From assembly GCA_007118795.1 (NCBI GenBank), contig SKQX01000263.1, positions 1 to 6,569 on the forward strand: 6,569 nt of DNA, read 5' to 3'. A program made the position numbers and the translations under genes. Below, piece after piece: positions 5,946 through 6,569 of the stretch. Source of the DNA: Thermoflexales bacterium (lineage in GTDB: Bacteria; Chloroflexota; Anaerolineae; B4-G1). Under the pieces are notes generated by a model, which did not search any database, had not been told where the DNA came from, and was given only the letters and a program-made list of their open reading frames with translations. The first letter of the stretch is position 1, and every line of letters starts with the position of its first letter.

Positions 5946-6569
5946 ATGGACGAGATGAACGCGTCTGGTGCGAAGGGCGGAGCGGTCCCGTCGGCAGCTG
6001 AGTCTCTGGTATTGGGTCACCTGGAGCCAGATCCGGATGTTGCCATGCGGCTGCCGCCCAGCCTGGCGTTCCGCTATGGTGTGGTGCCGCTAGCTGAAAG
6101 AGAGCAGCGTGTGACCGTAGCGATGGTGGACCCGGAAGACAAGAAGGCCCGGGGAGCGGTCACTGATGCTCTGGGTAGTGAGCTCTGCATCGTCCAGGGT
6201 GATGCGACGGCTATCGATGGTGCGCTATCTCGGATCTGGGGAGACATGGATCGAGGTGATACGCATATACTGGTCTGCGTACCCCCGAATCAGCTGGAGA
6301 ACGGGGTCAAGCCCTACGTTGAGTATGTGGGTGAACTACTGGACGCGGATCTGGACTACCGTCCAGAGGCGAGCGCCTTGGAAAGTCTCGTCGAGCAAGC
6401 CGCAGACGACTACGAGTTGATGATCTGCGGAACGCGCCCCAGGGGATCCGATGGTCGCTCCTGCTGGGAGACCGCGAGCGACTGGGCGGCAGATCACCTC
6501 TCGATTCCGCTGTTGGTGGCCCATCGTCCCCGGCAGCCTCTGAGGCGAGTCCTCTTGATCGTCCAGGGC
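5946..6569 (+). CDS. MshEN-like plus universal-stress-like fusion protein, 3' truncated
   Basis: The frame is open from the ATG at 5946 to the window end: 208 codons with no stop, so the C terminus is missing. Residues about 35-99 match the C-terminal half of the GspE/PilB N-terminal (MshEN) domain: LPPSLAFRYGVVPL, then RVTVAMVDPED, and a closing helix ending in RIWG. The RLGxxL-type c-di-GMP motif of full MshEN domains is not visible. Residues about 106-195 resemble a shortened universal stress protein: HILVCV strand, then DYELMICGTRPRGSDG, then ASDWAADHLSIPLLVAHRP. The classical ATP motif (GxxG, nine residues, GS/T) is not clearly conserved. RRVLLIVQG at the edge looks like the first strand of a second such domain. 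No ribosome binding site is seen, and an ATG at 5955 is an alternative start. It is divergent from the two-component operon, which suggests it is a target of it. Function is unknown; stress or signal sensing is inferred. Confidence 0.8.
   Translation, partial: MDEMNASGAKGGAVPSAAESLVLGHLEPDPDVAMRLPPSLAFRYGVVPLAEREQRVTVAMVDPEDKKARGAVTDALGSELCIVQGDATAIDGALSRIWGDMDRGDTHILVCVPPNQLENGVKPYVEYVGELLDADLDYRPEASALESLVEQAADDYELMICGTRPRGSDGRSCWETASDWAADHLSIPLLVAHRPRQPLRRVLLIVQG

Noticed and set aside
6166..6420. Plus-strand frame of 84 codons inside the fusion gene
   Set aside because: It is out of frame with the longer frame from 5946, which shows recognisable domain patterns; this one does not.
1..6569. 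CRISPR array, insertion sequence, prophage or tRNA
   Set aside because: No regular spacer-repeat units, transposase-like frame, terminal inverted repeats, phage gene or cloverleaf-like sequence was found on reading both strands.

Overview
The window is bacterial chromosomal DNA, estimated by eye at about 60% G+C. Genes are densely packed and use ATG or GTG starts, some behind good Shine-Dalgarno (SD) sites and some with none. I see no phage, transposon, CRISPR, tRNA or rRNA. The gene set (TldD/TldE, HypA, a GAF-GAF NarL-class kinase with its regulator, and a universal-stress-type protein) fits a free-living environmental bacterium. Chloroflexota or a similar lineage is possible, but the phylum cannot be fixed from this sequence alone.

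Left part (1-2715, plus strand): the 3' two-thirds of tldD (cut by the window edge), a complete tldE/pmbA-like gene, and a complete hypA. TldD carries the zinc-protease motif HExxxH and a late cysteine. TldE is its partner without that motif. HypA is a nickel metallochaperone with an intact N-terminal MHE and two CxxC zinc-binding pairs. No hydrogenase or urease gene is visible nearby. A GC-rich hairpin follows hypA, and a 160-base convergent gap separates it from the next block.

Middle part (2876-5744, minus strand): a two-gene two-component operon, transcribed right to left. A NarL/LuxR-type response regulator comes first, and a membrane-anchored histidine kinase (four predicted membrane segments, two GAF domains, HisKA_3, HATPase) follows. 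A good sigma70-type promoter (TTGCTC, 17 bases, TACAAT) lies upstream of the regulator.

Right part (5745-6569): a roughly 200-base divergent control region, then a plus-strand gene that starts at 5946 and is still open at the window end. Its 208 visible residues join a GspE/PilB N-terminal-like (MshEN C-half) segment to a degenerate universal-stress-protein-like domain. A second such domain appears to begin at the edge. Just before its start lie four alternating TGTGA/TCACA-type half-sites and a separate GATACC/GGTATC inverted repeat, a likely operator array.

The main hypothesis is that the kinase/regulator pair controls the divergent stress-type fusion gene, and perhaps itself, through this array. 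That would resemble in layout the mycobacterial DosS/DosR system, where a two-GAF HisKA_3 kinase and a NarL-type regulator control many universal stress proteins. This is inference from domain order and gene position.
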